Shown piece by piece: positions 1 to 9,781 of a stretch of 33,777 nt of DNA. The translations under genes and the position numbers were made by a program. Positions within the stretch are counted from its first letter, which is position 1. Each line of letters begins with the position of its first letter. The stretch comes from Coemansia sp. RSA 1804 (taxonomy: Eukaryota > Kickxellomycota > Kickxellomycetes > Kickxellales > Kickxellaceae), in contig JANBTH010000115.1 of assembly GCA_027578815.1 (NCBI GenBank), forward strand, positions 1 through 33,777. Reading direction: 5' to 3'. The notes beneath the pieces are model-generated. The model had not been told where the DNA came from, ran no database searches, and saw nothing but the letters and a program-made list of their open reading frames with translations.

Positions 1-1033
1 AAGACATTGCGTCTGAATAAAGAGCTTCCGTTTCATCATTATCATTGAAACACCCCTATAATTCCACAAAGAGAAAATAATGCATAAGCCGAACAGGCCA
101 TTTGCCACGAGGAAGTAATGCAAGTGTGTCGGATGGGAATCCTCTGGGACTTTTTTTCTAACAGGGATTGACACGTTTTTACTGTGAATGAAAACAGAGT
201 AAACCGTTTATCCCCCGTCTCTGTCTCTCTGGATAATTTCTTTTGATACTGATGGCGACACCGTACGCAATTGCATTGCAAGTTTATTTATTTTTTCCCG
301 CTCTCTTATTTGGTTGGTAGAGAGCAAAAGGCGTTTTTCTGTTTACTCTTATTTGCATGTCCATGTACCTGCACATGCTATACTTTTGTTGCATTTTTCT
401 TTTAAAGTCTTTTTTTCTCGTCAGTGTCGGTTCTCATTAGAGTCGGTTTGAATGAATTAATAAATAGAAAATATCCATGTCGGTTTCCCTTTTGTTACTT
501 CAATCGCATATTGTTTTAAAACTTGTTTAAGATGATTAGTCATCACTTTGTCACCTTTACTGCAGAACTCTCTTTTTGTCTTTTCCACACTGCTTTCCCC
601 CAATATCGTACAAACGTGAAGGTTATTTTAATATGTCGGCTTTATGTGGCTCTGGATAATCAAGCACTTTTAAAAACGAGTGACATGACTAGGAAAACAT
701 GCGCCATTTTCGGTGTTTGGCAAAGTAATTCATCATCTCTCCATATCTGCTGTAAAGATAGACGTGTATTTGCACAAAGTAATTTTTGTACTGATTGAGA
801 GCAGTTGTCGGCACTGGCGGTGCAGAGAAGACACAGAATGAATTGGCACATTTGCATAGCAAAAACAAAACATTTCGGTGGTTGGTGGCCATTTGGCGAT
901 ATCAACAGCAGACAACATAAAAGTACTTGCTTGTAAAAAATCATATCAGTAGCGTGTGTAATAAAACAGCAAGCATTCTGAAGAAACATCACGACTGCTT
1001 TTCATCTGCTTTGCTATTTGTTTTTAGGTTGTT

Positions 1034-1177
1034 ATGCACCGCCGCCTTGTTGAATACACACTGTTTATAATGGCCACAATGGCTGATGACAAAGAAGATA
1101 AAGAAAAACAGCCGCAGCAGGAATGTTGTGCTGAAGACCACAGAAATCTGACCATTAATGGCTTAGTGGAAATTTGA
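1034..1177 (+). CDS. Doubtful small ORF, 47 codons
   Basis: An ATG-initiated frame encodes 47 residues. The N-terminal dozen residues are basic and hydrophobic. The middle is acidic and lysine/glutamine-rich and is followed by a Cys-Cys pair. A TAG stop in the same frame lies two codons before the ATG. That TAG sits at the end of a TTTTTAG tract resembling a 3' splice site, so this could be a terminal exon of a spliced gene. I recognise no family. Only the gene-like residue composition, richer in charged residues than the surroundings, supports it; chance is a real alternative. Confidence 0.18.
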   Translation: MHRRLVEYTLFIMATMADDKEDKEKQPQQECCAEDHRNLTINGLVEI

Positions 1178-3314
1178 AACTGTGAGCTTTTTAGCCAACA
1201 TCAATTTTCTCTTCTACAGAGCACAACGTAGAATCTTACAAATGCAGCTTACTAATTGATGGAACTGATCTGATCTAATTGAGCGGATTTCCTATGGATG
1301 TTGCTTATTGCTTTTTGAATAACGCCATCTCCACCTAACAGAATTCAAAATCAGCAGACACATGTTCTTGTTCTTGTTGTTGTTCTTGTTGTTGGGGAGA
1401 ATGGTTAGAACTGAAAGTAGAAAATTTCTGTAACAGACAGAAAGAGGGGATTGACAATTTTCTATTACAAACGCCGACTGTCTTTATTTTTCTTTCTTTG
1501 TTACCTGTAAGGATTACAAGTTTGATGCGTGTAGAAATGAACGACAATGTGCAATATTCATCCCCAACAAAATATAAAATGCATTTGCCGAAAGATAAAG
1601 GAATATTGGGTTTCCATGCATTTTGTGCATGCTCTTTCCTCCTCTCCCCCTTTTTTATGTAGCACTAGGGGGGAGGATGAAGATGGAAATGGGAAACAAG
1701 GGTAGAAAGTCAAACAGAGCGACAACCTTCTTATCTTTTTGTAATTATGTATGCACGGTCTATTTAATTACGACATTTCGTAAATATTCATTCTCCACTA
1801 CTTCTTCCGCACAAAAGCGCGGAGGACGATGTCGATAAAGGAAAATTTTGTTGAGTATTTCAATCGCCCCCCACCATCAATCGGAGTTTGAATTTTCTGC
1901 ACATTCAAGTGGAACCAACGGACCGAAAAAATTGGAAACTCACAGATAAGCAGGTTTTGATATCATCAAAAAAACGGACCATGAAAAGAGTCCCCCTTTT
2001 CTACGGTTTCTTCTTTTCTTTTCTTTCTTTTCCACCCCCCATTTTTTGCTTGCTCATTCGTATCTAATTACATGAATGATAATAAAGACATCCAATGAGA
2101 TTGAAAATCAGAATCCTTTTTTGTTTAACAAAGAAAAAACTAGAGCAAGGAAAAGAATATGTGCCAATGCATTGAATGCTGTCCGATTTCGTATTAGCAA
2201 ACCATTTTATAATGCAAGTTTGGGTTTCTTAATTGGTGTAAAGGAACAAAAAGAGGGGGTAAGGATGTACATAATGGACCACAGTTTGCTTATCATTCCT
2301 GTTTTTTTTCCTCTTTTCTTTGTCCACTGTCTGTGCATTGTAAGAGCCACACTATTTTTTGTTATTTCGTATCTCTTGGAATAAAGAAAATTTTTTGCTT
2401 TTTCCTTTCTAAAAGAAATAATTGATTGACATTGCAGTCAATGCTCTTTTTTTGTATCTCCGAACAAGACAAAAAAGTCAAGATCGAGTTTATATAAACT
2501 GAACGAAAAAAAAGTAGCGGATTCCTTCATTCTACAAAAGAAAAAACTGATACTTGTTTTCTTCCTCTACATTTTTTCTACTTTACTCTTTCTCTTGGTC
2601 AAACATACAGCATAGAATAGACACAATTGAGTCAGAAAAAAGAAGACAAATACCACATACACGTTTTTCATTTATTTATCCAATTCAATACAAGCAAAAA
2701 CGAGGCAAGTAATTGTTTATTTAAATTGAATTCCCCTTGTAACTGTGTTTTCCTCCTTTTTATTTTTAGATTTGTTTTATTTATTTAACTTTTGGAGAAG
2801 ATGAAGATGTGAATTCGCAGGTACTTTTTTCACTCTACTTTCAATGCTACTTGTTTTCATTTACTACGTTCTACTCTTTCTTTTGGTTCCCTTGTATATC
2901 CCTTTATTTTCCTGTGTTGCAATTGCATTGTGTTGTTTACATGAATTCCCAGATAATATGCGCAATATGCGGTAGCAATAACAATATGGTTATTGTGGCA
3001 CAGAAAAATAAATAAAAAAAATATCCTTCTTTGGTGTTCCGTATACCCCATGTTTTTTATTTAGTTCACCCTGAAGATACAAAATGAAGTTTGGGGGGGG
3101 GGAAGGGTTCATTATTGTTCGAGAAACAAAGACCAATGGAGGCGTTTTTGCTATTCGCGTTGATGCAATTGTCTAACTGTTTTTGCAATTTATTTTCTCG
3201 TTGTTGCTGTATTTACTAGAGTACTAATCGGAAACCACACACGAAAAAAATATTTATTATAGGTTCTAGAGAGAAACAAGAAACACCGACCACCAGCTTC
3301 TTTTTTTTTTCCTT

Positions 3315-3339
3315 ATCATCATCATCATCATCATCATCA
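3315..3339. repeat. (ATC)n microsatellite
   Basis: About eight ATC units stand in the presumed upstream region of the C2HC zinc-finger gene, followed by irregular ATC/ACC triplets to about 3380. No coding role is apparent. Confidence 0.85.
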
Positions 3340-3498
3340 ACAGCATTACCACTACCACAGTCATCGTCATCACCATCATACATACACAAATCATTCTCGA
3401 AATATACACGCCTTTTAACTGTATATACCGGTAGCTTGGAAGGGAGATATTAAAAAACTTTTACACACACACGCACACACGTCAGACACAAAAAAGGT

Positions 3499-3663
3499 AT
3501 GAGCGGGATCGAGTATCTAACGACCACGGAGAAGCAGGCGGCATCCAATTGCATCAGACTGAATAAGAAACTGGACGGGACGTACCACTGCGACGTGTGT
3601 GGAGAGAAATGGATAGAGCTATCGGAGTTTCTTGCGCACAGAGCGGAATGCATGTTTACCTGA
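3499..3663 (+). CDS. Single C2HC zinc-finger microprotein (54 aa)
   Basis: The 54-residue protein carries one zinc finger in its C-terminal half. The pattern is Y-x-C-x2-C-x12-H-x3-C, with cysteines at about residues 32 and 35, histidine at 48 and cysteine at 52. Trp and Phe occupy the usual hydrophobic core positions of a classical beta-beta-alpha finger. The N-terminal 28 residues are helical and charged. A single finger rarely gives specific DNA binding alone, so a protein-protein or RNA-binding role is equally possible. Codon choice is mixed but GC-richer than the flanks, which supports a real gene. An AATAAA lies at 3718-3723, about 55 nt after the stop. The ATG sits inside AAGGTATGAG, which also resembles a 5' splice site, so an alternative gene model with upstream exons cannot be excluded. 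Confidence 0.6.
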   Translation: MSGIEYLTTTEKQAASNCIRLNKKLDGTYHCDVCGEKWIELSEFLAHRAECMFT

Positions 3664-3857
3664 CAAAAGGGGGGGGGTGAGAGAGGAAGAGATTGTTCTG
3701 TGAAAAAAGATGGGATAAATAAATTAGATTTTATTTTATTTTAAAAAAAGGTTTAGATTTTCTTTATGTTTCTGTTATGAAAAGAAATACAATGTGGAAT
3801 GTTGCTGTTTGTTATCCACTGATCCTGCCCTCGTTCTCTTCTTTTATTCCTTATATC

Positions 3858-4433
3858 CTAAGCGGATCTCCCAAGCAGCTGGGAGTAAAAGGCCTCCCAG
3901 ACGGCCACAGTAGCGCTGAAGACAGGGGAGCTGAGATTAGCGCGAGAAGAAGAAGAAAAAGAAGAGACCGCTTTTTGAAATCTAACCCGATCGTCCGCCA
4001 GCACAGCGGATGCGCGCGAACCGAGCGCTGCAAGCACGTGCAGCCACATAGACTCCAGCGCAACCAGCCACGTATCGGCCGACGCGACAGCAGCAGACTC
4101 ATGGTCACCACCATCGAAGGCACCACCGACAGAAGCCATCATCTGGCGCTGGCACCAGCGATTGAAGCCGGCCAGCGCATGCAGATACGGCTGCGCGAAG
4201 CGAGCGGGGCAATCCAGGGACGCCAGGGACGCAACGAGGGGCGGATGCAGGGTGGCGACAAAGGAGAAGGCGGCTGGCGCGTTGGCGGACTCGAGAATAT
4301 GTCCCAGGGCATCGCGAACAAGGGCCCTGAACTCGGGAGCCCCGCTCGTGGCCTCCTCCTTCTTGTCGACGCAGACAAGAAGCAGCGCGTTGCCCAGGAT
4401 GCCCCTGCATGGCGATGACAGTGCCGGTAAACG

Positions 4434-4472
<39 letters not shown>

Positions 4473-5150
4473 ATCCGATGAGGAGGGCTCCAGCGAGAAG
4501 ACGTGGCCGACAAGCGGGGCAACCGAAAGCTGCCGCTGGTGTTTTGGTTGTGCAGCCAGCACACGCACAATCGATGCCGCAACCGCGGCAACATGCGCGG
4601 AATGGGGCGGCGGGTCAGCCAGCCAGAAACAACGGGTGGCGGCACAATGGTTCTCCAGGCGCAGGAGCCCCCGGGCCACGTGCACGGGCTCCCTTGCATC
4701 CTGCCAGGGAGCCAGGGCGGCGCAGACATCGTCGCAAACAGCGTGAGAAGCAGAAGCAGAAGCAGAAGCAGAAGCAGAAGCCGCTGGAGCTTCCTGGGCG
4801 TTGGCGTAGTGGTGCAACGCAGCGATGCGCACGTCGTGCGGGGTGTGGCGGTTGGTTATCACGGTGCGCAGCAGCAAAATGCCGCAGTTTCTCGGAAAGA
4901 GACGCATGCCGTTCTTCTCGCAAGAGCCAACCCCGCCTGCGGACTTTGCCTGCAGCAGGCGCCTGGCGTGTGCGAGGACTTTCTTCTGGCTGCCGGCATC
5001 CAGCGTGGGCCACACAAGGTCGACGTGCTGGCACCAGGGGAGCGCGCTGCCGGTGAGATGCGCCGGCGTCCACGCAGCAACCGCCGGCGATCCAGCGTCG
5101 CTGCCAAGCAGGTGGAGGACGTAGGCGACCTGCGCGCTAAGCGTGCCCAT
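3858..5150 (-). CDS. Hypothetical alpha-helical protein (430 aa)
   Basis: The GC-rich frame encodes 430 residues from an ATG at 5148-5150. It is dominated by Leu/Ala-rich amphipathic stretches that resemble HEAT/ARM-type helical repeats. Two low-complexity inserts interrupt it: an alternating Ser-Ala tract from an AGAAGC hexanucleotide repeat (about 4746-4791) and a Ser run from twelve CTG triplets (4435-4470, AGC when read on the minus strand). The open frame continues upstream of the ATG to 5297, but that part is AT-rich and hydrophobic, resembles a 5' UTR, and has no in-frame ATG before 5150. I see no signal peptide or catalytic motif. A TTI2-like co-chaperone was considered but no diagnostic motif was found. 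The gene lies 209 bp downstream of the XDH stop on the same strand, with its own promoter presumably in that gap. Its function is unknown. Confidence 0.75.
4435..4470. repeat. (CTG)12 trinucleotide repeat inside a gene
   Basis: Twelve perfect CTG units are read on the minus strand as AGC codons, giving a polyserine run in the hypothetical protein. Uninterrupted repeats of this kind are usually length-variable between isolates. Confidence 0.97.
4746..4791. repeat. AGAAGC hexanucleotide repeat inside a gene
   Basis: About seven AGAAGC units are read on the minus strand as GCT-TCT codons, producing an alternating Ala-Ser tract. Because the unit is a multiple of three, length changes keep the frame. 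Confidence 0.9.
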
Positions 5151-5359
5151 GCCAGCAAAAGGAGAACACACAAAAGGAAACCTAGAAATATGCGGTATTA
5201 AGAAGTATATGAAAAAGATGTGGAGTCTGGGAATTATCGAATTTGCAGCGAAGCAGGCAAGCACAAGAGGGCCATTGCTGGGGATTCCTAAAAGCAAACG
5301 CTCTGTTGCGGCCCGTCGCGCATTATTCGGCCGGATCAGATGACAAGGCCCACGAATTC

Positions 5360-8300
5360 TCAGATGCGCAGGGCAAACGGCAGCCGGCCCTCCTTCTGCT
5401 CGCTCGGAATGCGCGCCATCGCAACCAGCTCGTCCTCGCAGGCCATGCGCAGAACCTCGGGCGTGGCCGGGATCTCGAGATGCAGCGGAAGCTCGGAGCC
5501 ACCCGATCCAGCTCCGGGTTCAGCTCCAGCTCCAGCTCCAGCTCCAGCTCCGGGCGCATGCTTGCGCGCAGCCAGCACGGCGTCGCGCAGCGCAAAGAAC
5601 ACGGAGGCGCCCAGGAACAGCGGCGGCTCGCCAATGCCCTTCGACGAGAAGATGGTCTTCAGCGTGCTTGTGTCGGCGCCCTCGAGCAGCGAGACGCGGA
5701 AGTCGCGCGGAATGTCCATGGCCGACGGGATCTTGTAGCTGCCGGGGCCCTGCGTAAGCAGCCGGCCGGATGCCGGCGAGTACAGGAACTCCTCGGTGGT
5801 GGCCCAGCCCTGGCCCTGCGCAAAGGCGCCCTCGATCTGGCCGATGTCGATTGCCTTGTTGAGCGACCGGCCCACATCCATGACGATGTCCACGTGCCGC
5901 GTGGTGTGCGCGCCAGTCAGCGTGTCCAGCTCGACCTCGGCCAGCGCCACGCCCTGCGTGAAGTAGAAGTACAGCAGTCCGCTCTGCGTCTGCCAGTCGA
6001 AGCCGATGTCGGGCGTCGCGTAGTGGCCGGCCGCTGTGAGGTTGCAGCGGTCCATGTACGCGGTGCGCGCGACGCGCGAGAACGGCGCGTCGGGCATGCG
6101 CTCGCGGTACGGGCGCAGCCGGTCGGCCAGCACGCGGCAGGCGTTGTGCACGGCGAATCCGTTGAGATCGGACGAGGCGGAGGCGGCGGTTGGCGACGTG
6201 TTGGCGGCGGTGTTGGTTGCTGTCTCGCTGATAAACACGGCGTCAAGCGGCAGCTGCAGCGTCTCGGCGGCAACCATCGCCATCTTCGTGTGCAGGCCCT
6301 GGCCCATCTCCGTTCCGCCGTGCGCAACCAGCACCGAGCCGTCCATGTAGACGTGCACCAGCGCCATGCCCTGGTTGAGGTGCTTGGCGCCGAACGAGAT
6401 GCCGAACTTCGTCGGCAGCAGCGCGAGCCCGCGCTTGCGGAAGCGCGACGCCGCGTTGAAGGCGTCGACCTCGGCGCGGCGCGCATCGAAGCGCGGCTTC
6501 AGCTGCTGCCACATGCGCGGCACATTCCAGTCGGCGGGCGGCAGCGGCTGCATGAAGGGCGTGACGTCGCCGGCGCGATACATGTTGATTTCGCGCAGGC
6601 GCTCGACCGGCATGCGCAGGCGGTCGGCGACCTCGCACAGCATCGACTCCAGCATGAACATGCCCTGGCAGCCGCCGAAGCTGCGGAAGGCGGTGTTGGA
6701 CTGCGTGTTGGTGCGGCAGATGCGGCCGACGATGTCGGTGTGCGGGATGCGGTAGCAGTTGTCGATGTGCGACACCGCGCGCTCCAGCACGCCCACCGAC
6801 AGATCGTGCGAGAAGCCGCCGTTCGAGAAGATGCGCGCGCGCAGCGCGCGCAGCGTGCCGTCGCGCATCACGCCGACGCGCCACTCGCCGAAGAACGGGT
6901 GGCGCTGGCCGCTGGTCTGCATGTCCTCGGCGCGCTCCAGCACCAGCCGCACCGAGCGCCGCGTGTGGTGCGCGCCCAGCGCTGCAAACGCCGCGACCAG
7001 CGCCGACCGCGACTCCTTGCCGCCGAAGCCGCCGCCCATGCGCTTCACGTGACACACGATGCGGCTGGCGGCCACGCCCAGCGCGTCGGCGCACACCATC
7101 TGCGCCTCGGTTGGGTTCTGCGTGCTGGCAAACACATCCAGCTCGTCGCCCTCGCCGCGCGGCACGGCCACGGCGCCCATGGGCTCCAGATAGAAGTGCT
7201 CCTGCGGCCCGCAGTACGACTCGCCCGCCAGCACAACGTCCGCCTCGGCCAGCGCCGCATCCACGTCGCCGTTCTGCAGCCGCCGCTCCTCGGCGAACCA
7301 CGCGCCGGCCCGCGCCGCCTCGCGCACGCCAAGCACCGCCGGCAGCTCCGCGTACTCCACGCGCACCGCGCGCGCCGCGTCCTGCGCGGCCTTCTGCGAG
7401 TCGGCGACTACAAGCGCGAGCGGCTGGCCGACGTAGTGCACCTCGTGCGTCGGCAGGATCTCCTCGTCGCGGAACACGTTCCACACGTTCTCGCCCGGCA
7501 CGTCGCGCGCCGTCAGCACCCGCCGCACGCCGGCGCGCCGCAGCGCCGCCGTCGCGTCGATGCCAACCACCCGCGCGTGCGCGCGCTCCGACGGCACAAG
7601 CGCCATGTGCAGCTCGCCCAGCAGCGGCGGCATGTCGTCCACGTAGCGCGCCTCGCCGGTCGTCTGCTTCAGCGCCGACAGATGCGCAACGCCCTTGCCG
7701 ACGACTGCGCGGTCGCCCACCGGCGCGTACTCCTGCGCGCCCTTCGACACCGCGCGCGGCGCATCGGCCGCCGCCATCTCCGCCGCAAGCGTGCCGCCAA
7801 AGCTGCTGCTGCCGCCGCCGCTGCCGCCGCACGCTCCCAGCGCCGCGCACGCCGCCGCCCAGAACTTCAGCAGGAAGCCCGTCGTCAGCGCCGTGCGGTA
7901 CTCGGCCATGCCGCCGGGCACCGCGTAGTCCAGCCGCATCTCGTCCTGGCACGCCGCCAGCATCGCATCCAGCGTCGGCGCGTCGCCCCACGCCCGGCCG
8001 CCCACGCTCTGCGCCGTGCGCGTCGCCAGCACCGTCGTCGGCGCCATTCCGCCGAACGCAAACGCCGCCTCCTCCACCGCGCGCGTCGCGCTGTTGATGC
8101 GCACACGCAGCCCGCACGTGACGATTGCGATGTCGTCGTCCTTGCGCTTCGCCTGCTTGAACGCGCGCACGCACTCGCCCGCCGCGTTGAGCGGCACGCG
8201 GATCGCCAGCATCGCCTCGCCGCGCCGCATCGCCGTGCGCCGGTATCCGAGGAAGAACTCCGACATCCGCACCTCGCGCGTCGCCTTCTCTGCTGGCGAC

Positions 8301-9781
8301 GACGATACCAGCACTACGCGCGCATCGGCTGCCAGGAACACCGGGTTGAGATCCGAGATCGGCGACGCCGTCACCACGTTGCCGGCAATCGTCGCCACGT
8401 TGCGGATCTGGTTGCCGGCAAAGTACCGCAGGTTCTCGCGCAGCGCTGCAAAGTTCTGTGTGCGCTGCGCTCCGTGCTTCGCGATCAGCCGCTCGAGTTC
8501 GTGCTCAAAGCGCGCCAGCGTCATGTTCGCGCCAAACGACACCGAGTCCGAGTCCGCGTGCTCGGTGATGCGCTGCAGCTCGGGAATGTCGCTGACGTAC
8601 ACCTGCGTCTCGAACTTGGAGCACTTCAGCTTGATCTCCACGCCAACCTCGCTGTTCCCCGCCACCAGCTTGGCGTCCGGATGCTCCTCGAGCACCGCCA
8701 GCAGCCCTGTGAGCGTCAGCGGCCTGTAGAACCGCTGGCACCACGATGTCGCCGGCTCCTTTGCTACTATCTTCAGCGGCCGCATCTGCGCCTCGCCCTC
8801 CGTCTGCGCCGTGGTGCCCTTGGCGTACCGGATCAGAAACGGCGGAAAGATCAGCTCCTGCGTCGGGTCGTAGCGCTTGAACTTGGCAATCACCAGCTGC
8901 TTGTCGATCTCTGCTTGGTTTTCCGCGGCGGTGCCTTCAGGTGTTGCTGCTTCTGCTTTGCAGCATGCTGCCGTTCCGCTGGCCTTGCCACCACAGCACG
9001 ATGCCGATGCCGATCGTGGTGGCGACGATGACGATGGCGACGATGCCGACGGCGACGGCGTTGCCAATGCCAATGCTGCTGCAGCCGCTTCTTCACCCTC
9101 TCCTTTAAAGGGCGCAGTTGGCTCGTGCACCGCAAACGTCGTCTCCTTTGGCTTCTGCAGGCGACAGCATCCATCGATCCCGCACCCCTTCTCCTGCTCC
9201 TGCTCAGACTTGCTCACAGCCTTGACGCTGCCGTCAGAGTTGACCACAGCCGCGCCGCGCTTCCACGCCTGGTCCGCAAACGTCTTCGCCGCATCGAGGA
9301 TAGGCCGGTACCCCGTGCATCTGCACAGGTTGCCGTCGAAGCACTCCTCGATCTCGCGCTCCGTCGGGTTCGGGTTATTGCGCAGCAGCGTGTACAGCGA
9401 CATCACGAACCCAGGCGTGCAGAACCCGCACTGCGAGCCATGCAGCAGCGCTATCCGCTCCTGCACCGGATGCGGGTTGGCCGACGTTCCCAGACCTTCC
9501 ACCGTCATCACGTGCTTCCCGTCCACCGTGTACAGCGGCGCCAGACACGCGTTGACCGATGCATGCGTCACCTTGCCCTGCTCCACATCGTACCGCGATA
9601 CCATCACCGTGCATGCTCCGCACCCGCCCTCGCCGCACCCGAGCTTTGTGCCCGTCAGCCCCGTGTTGCGCAGATACTGGAGCAATGTCAGATCGAGGTC
9701 CGGCGACTCGATGACCACCTTTTCTCCATTGAGGAAGAACAAGATGCTGGTGCCAAAAGAAGTGCTGTCTGTTGTCGTCAT
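5360..9781 (-). CDS. Xanthine dehydrogenase (molybdenum hydroxylase)
   Basis: This intron-free gene encodes 1473 aa and oxidises hypoxanthine to xanthine and xanthine to urate with NAD+ in purine catabolism. The order is the full XDH order. A plant-type 2Fe-2S domain has cysteines at about 49, 54, 57 and 79. A second 2Fe-2S domain has C118, C121, C153 and C155 (GSQCGFC and LCRCTGYRP). A long linker spans about 170-310. The FAD domain is at about 320-500 (VAGNSEVGVE and FFLGYRRT). The Mo-pterin domains follow to the C-terminus, with GGGFGGKE, RHPF, GTEMGQGLHTK and the catalytic-Glu motif GIGEPPLFLG. The length exceeds the usual 1330-1360 aa because of the linker, which contains several Cys-Cys pairs, and a Gly-Ala tract near the C-terminus. 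The motif usually read as FRGFGGPQ around the substrate Arg is FRSFGGCQ here. I chose the ATG at 9779-9781 because the frame extends only seven non-ATG codons upstream. Aldehyde oxidase is less likely given the close resemblance to XDH. Confidence 0.96.
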   Translation of the reverse strand: MTTTDSTSFGTSILFFLNGEKVVIESPDLDLTLLQYLRNTGLTGTKLGCGEGGCGACTVMVSRYDVEQGKVTHASVNACLAPLYTVDGKHVMTVEGLGTSANPHPVQERIALLHGSQCGFCTPGFVMSLYTLLRNNPNPTEREIEECFDGNLCRCTGYRPILDAAKTFADQAWKRGAAVVNSDGSVKAVSKSEQEQEKGCGIDGCCRLQKPKETTFAVHEPTAPFKGEGEEAAAAALALATPSPSASSPSSSSPPRSASASCCGGKASGTAACCKAEAATPEGTAAENQAEIDKQLVIAKFKRYDPTQELIFPPFLIRYAKGTTAQTEGEAQMRPLKIVAKEPATSWCQRFYRPLTLTGLLAVLEEHPDAKLVAGNSEVGVEIKLKCSKFETQVYVSDIPELQRITEHADSDSVSFGANMTLARFEHELERLIAKHGAQRTQNFAALRENLRYFAGNQIRNVATIAGNVVTASPISDLNPVFLAADARVVLVSSSPAEKATREVRMSEFFLGYRRTAMRRGEAMLAIRVPLNAAGECVRAFKQAKRKDDDIAIVTCGLRVRINSATRAVEEAAFAFGGMAPTTVLATRTAQSVGGRAWGDAPTLDAMLAACQDEMRLDYAVPGGMAEYRTALTTGFLLKFWAAACAALGACGGSGGGSSSFGGTLAAEMAAADAPRAVSKGAQEYAPVGDRAVVGKGVAHLSALKQTTGEARYVDDMPPLLGELHMALVPSERAHARVVGIDATAALRRAGVRRVLTARDVPGENVWNVFRDEEILPTHEVHYVGQPLALVVADSQKAAQDAARAVRVEYAELPAVLGVREAARAGAWFAEERRLQNGDVDAALAEADVVLAGESYCGPQEHFYLEPMGAVAVPRGEGDELDVFASTQNPTEAQMVCADALGVAASRIVCHVKRMGGGFGGKESRSALVAAFAALGAHHTRRSVRLVLERAEDMQTSGQRHPFFGEWRVGVMRDGTLRALRARIFSNGGFSHDLSVGVLERAVSHIDNCYRIPHTDIVGRICRTNTQSNTAFRSFGGCQGMFMLESMLCEVADRLRMPVERLREINMYRAGDVTPFMQPLPPADWNVPRMWQQLKPRFDARRAEVDAFNAASRFRKRGLALLPTKFGISFGAKHLNQGMALVHVYMDGSVLVAHGGTEMGQGLHTKMAMVAAETLQLPLDAVFISETATNTAANTSPTAASASSDLNGFAVHNACRVLADRLRPYRERMPDAPFSRVARTAYMDRCNLTAAGHYATPDIGFDWQTQSGLLYFYFTQGVALAEVELDTLTGAHTTRHVDIVMDVGRSLNKAIDIGQIEGAFAQGQGWATTEEFLYSPASGRLLTQGPGSYKIPSAMDIPRDFRVSLLEGADTSTLKTIFSSKGIGEPPLFLGASVFFALRDAVLAARKHAPGAGAGAGAGAEPGAGSGGSELPLHLEIPATPEVLRMACEDELVAMARIPSEQKEGRLPFALRI
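5510..5553. repeat. AGCTCC hexanucleotide repeat in XDH
   Basis: A degenerate AGCTCC repeat lies on the plus strand. On the minus strand it encodes an alternating Gly-Ala tract about 35-50 residues before the XDH C-terminus, outside the conserved core. Confidence 0.85.

Larger units (their letters stand above)
1..3498. other. AT-rich intergenic region with simple repeats
   Basis: No convincing gene is seen apart from a doubtful 47-codon ORF listed separately. The sequence is AT-rich with many pyrimidine tracts. It has a run of ten G at 3093-3102, an (ATC)n microsatellite at about 3315-3339 and a short CA-rich tract at about 3463-3480 just before the zinc-finger gene. Open frames of 60-110 codons exist on both strands, but they overlap one another, mostly lack good starts and read as low-complexity hydrophobic peptides, so I do not call them. 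Confidence 0.5.

Noticed and set aside
4162..5201. Several plus-strand frames of 190-230 codons opposite the hypothetical gene
   Set aside because: They overlap one another, are Arg/Gln-rich, and contain poly-Leu or poly-Cys from the CTG repeat. The minus-strand frame is longer and more protein-like.
5243..9031. A 1262-codon open frame on the plus strand opposite XDH, and other long antisense frames there
   Set aside because: They arise from the high GC third-position bias of the XDH codons, which removes stops on the opposite strand. Their products are Arg/Ala/His-rich with no domain, while the minus-strand frame contains every XDH motif.
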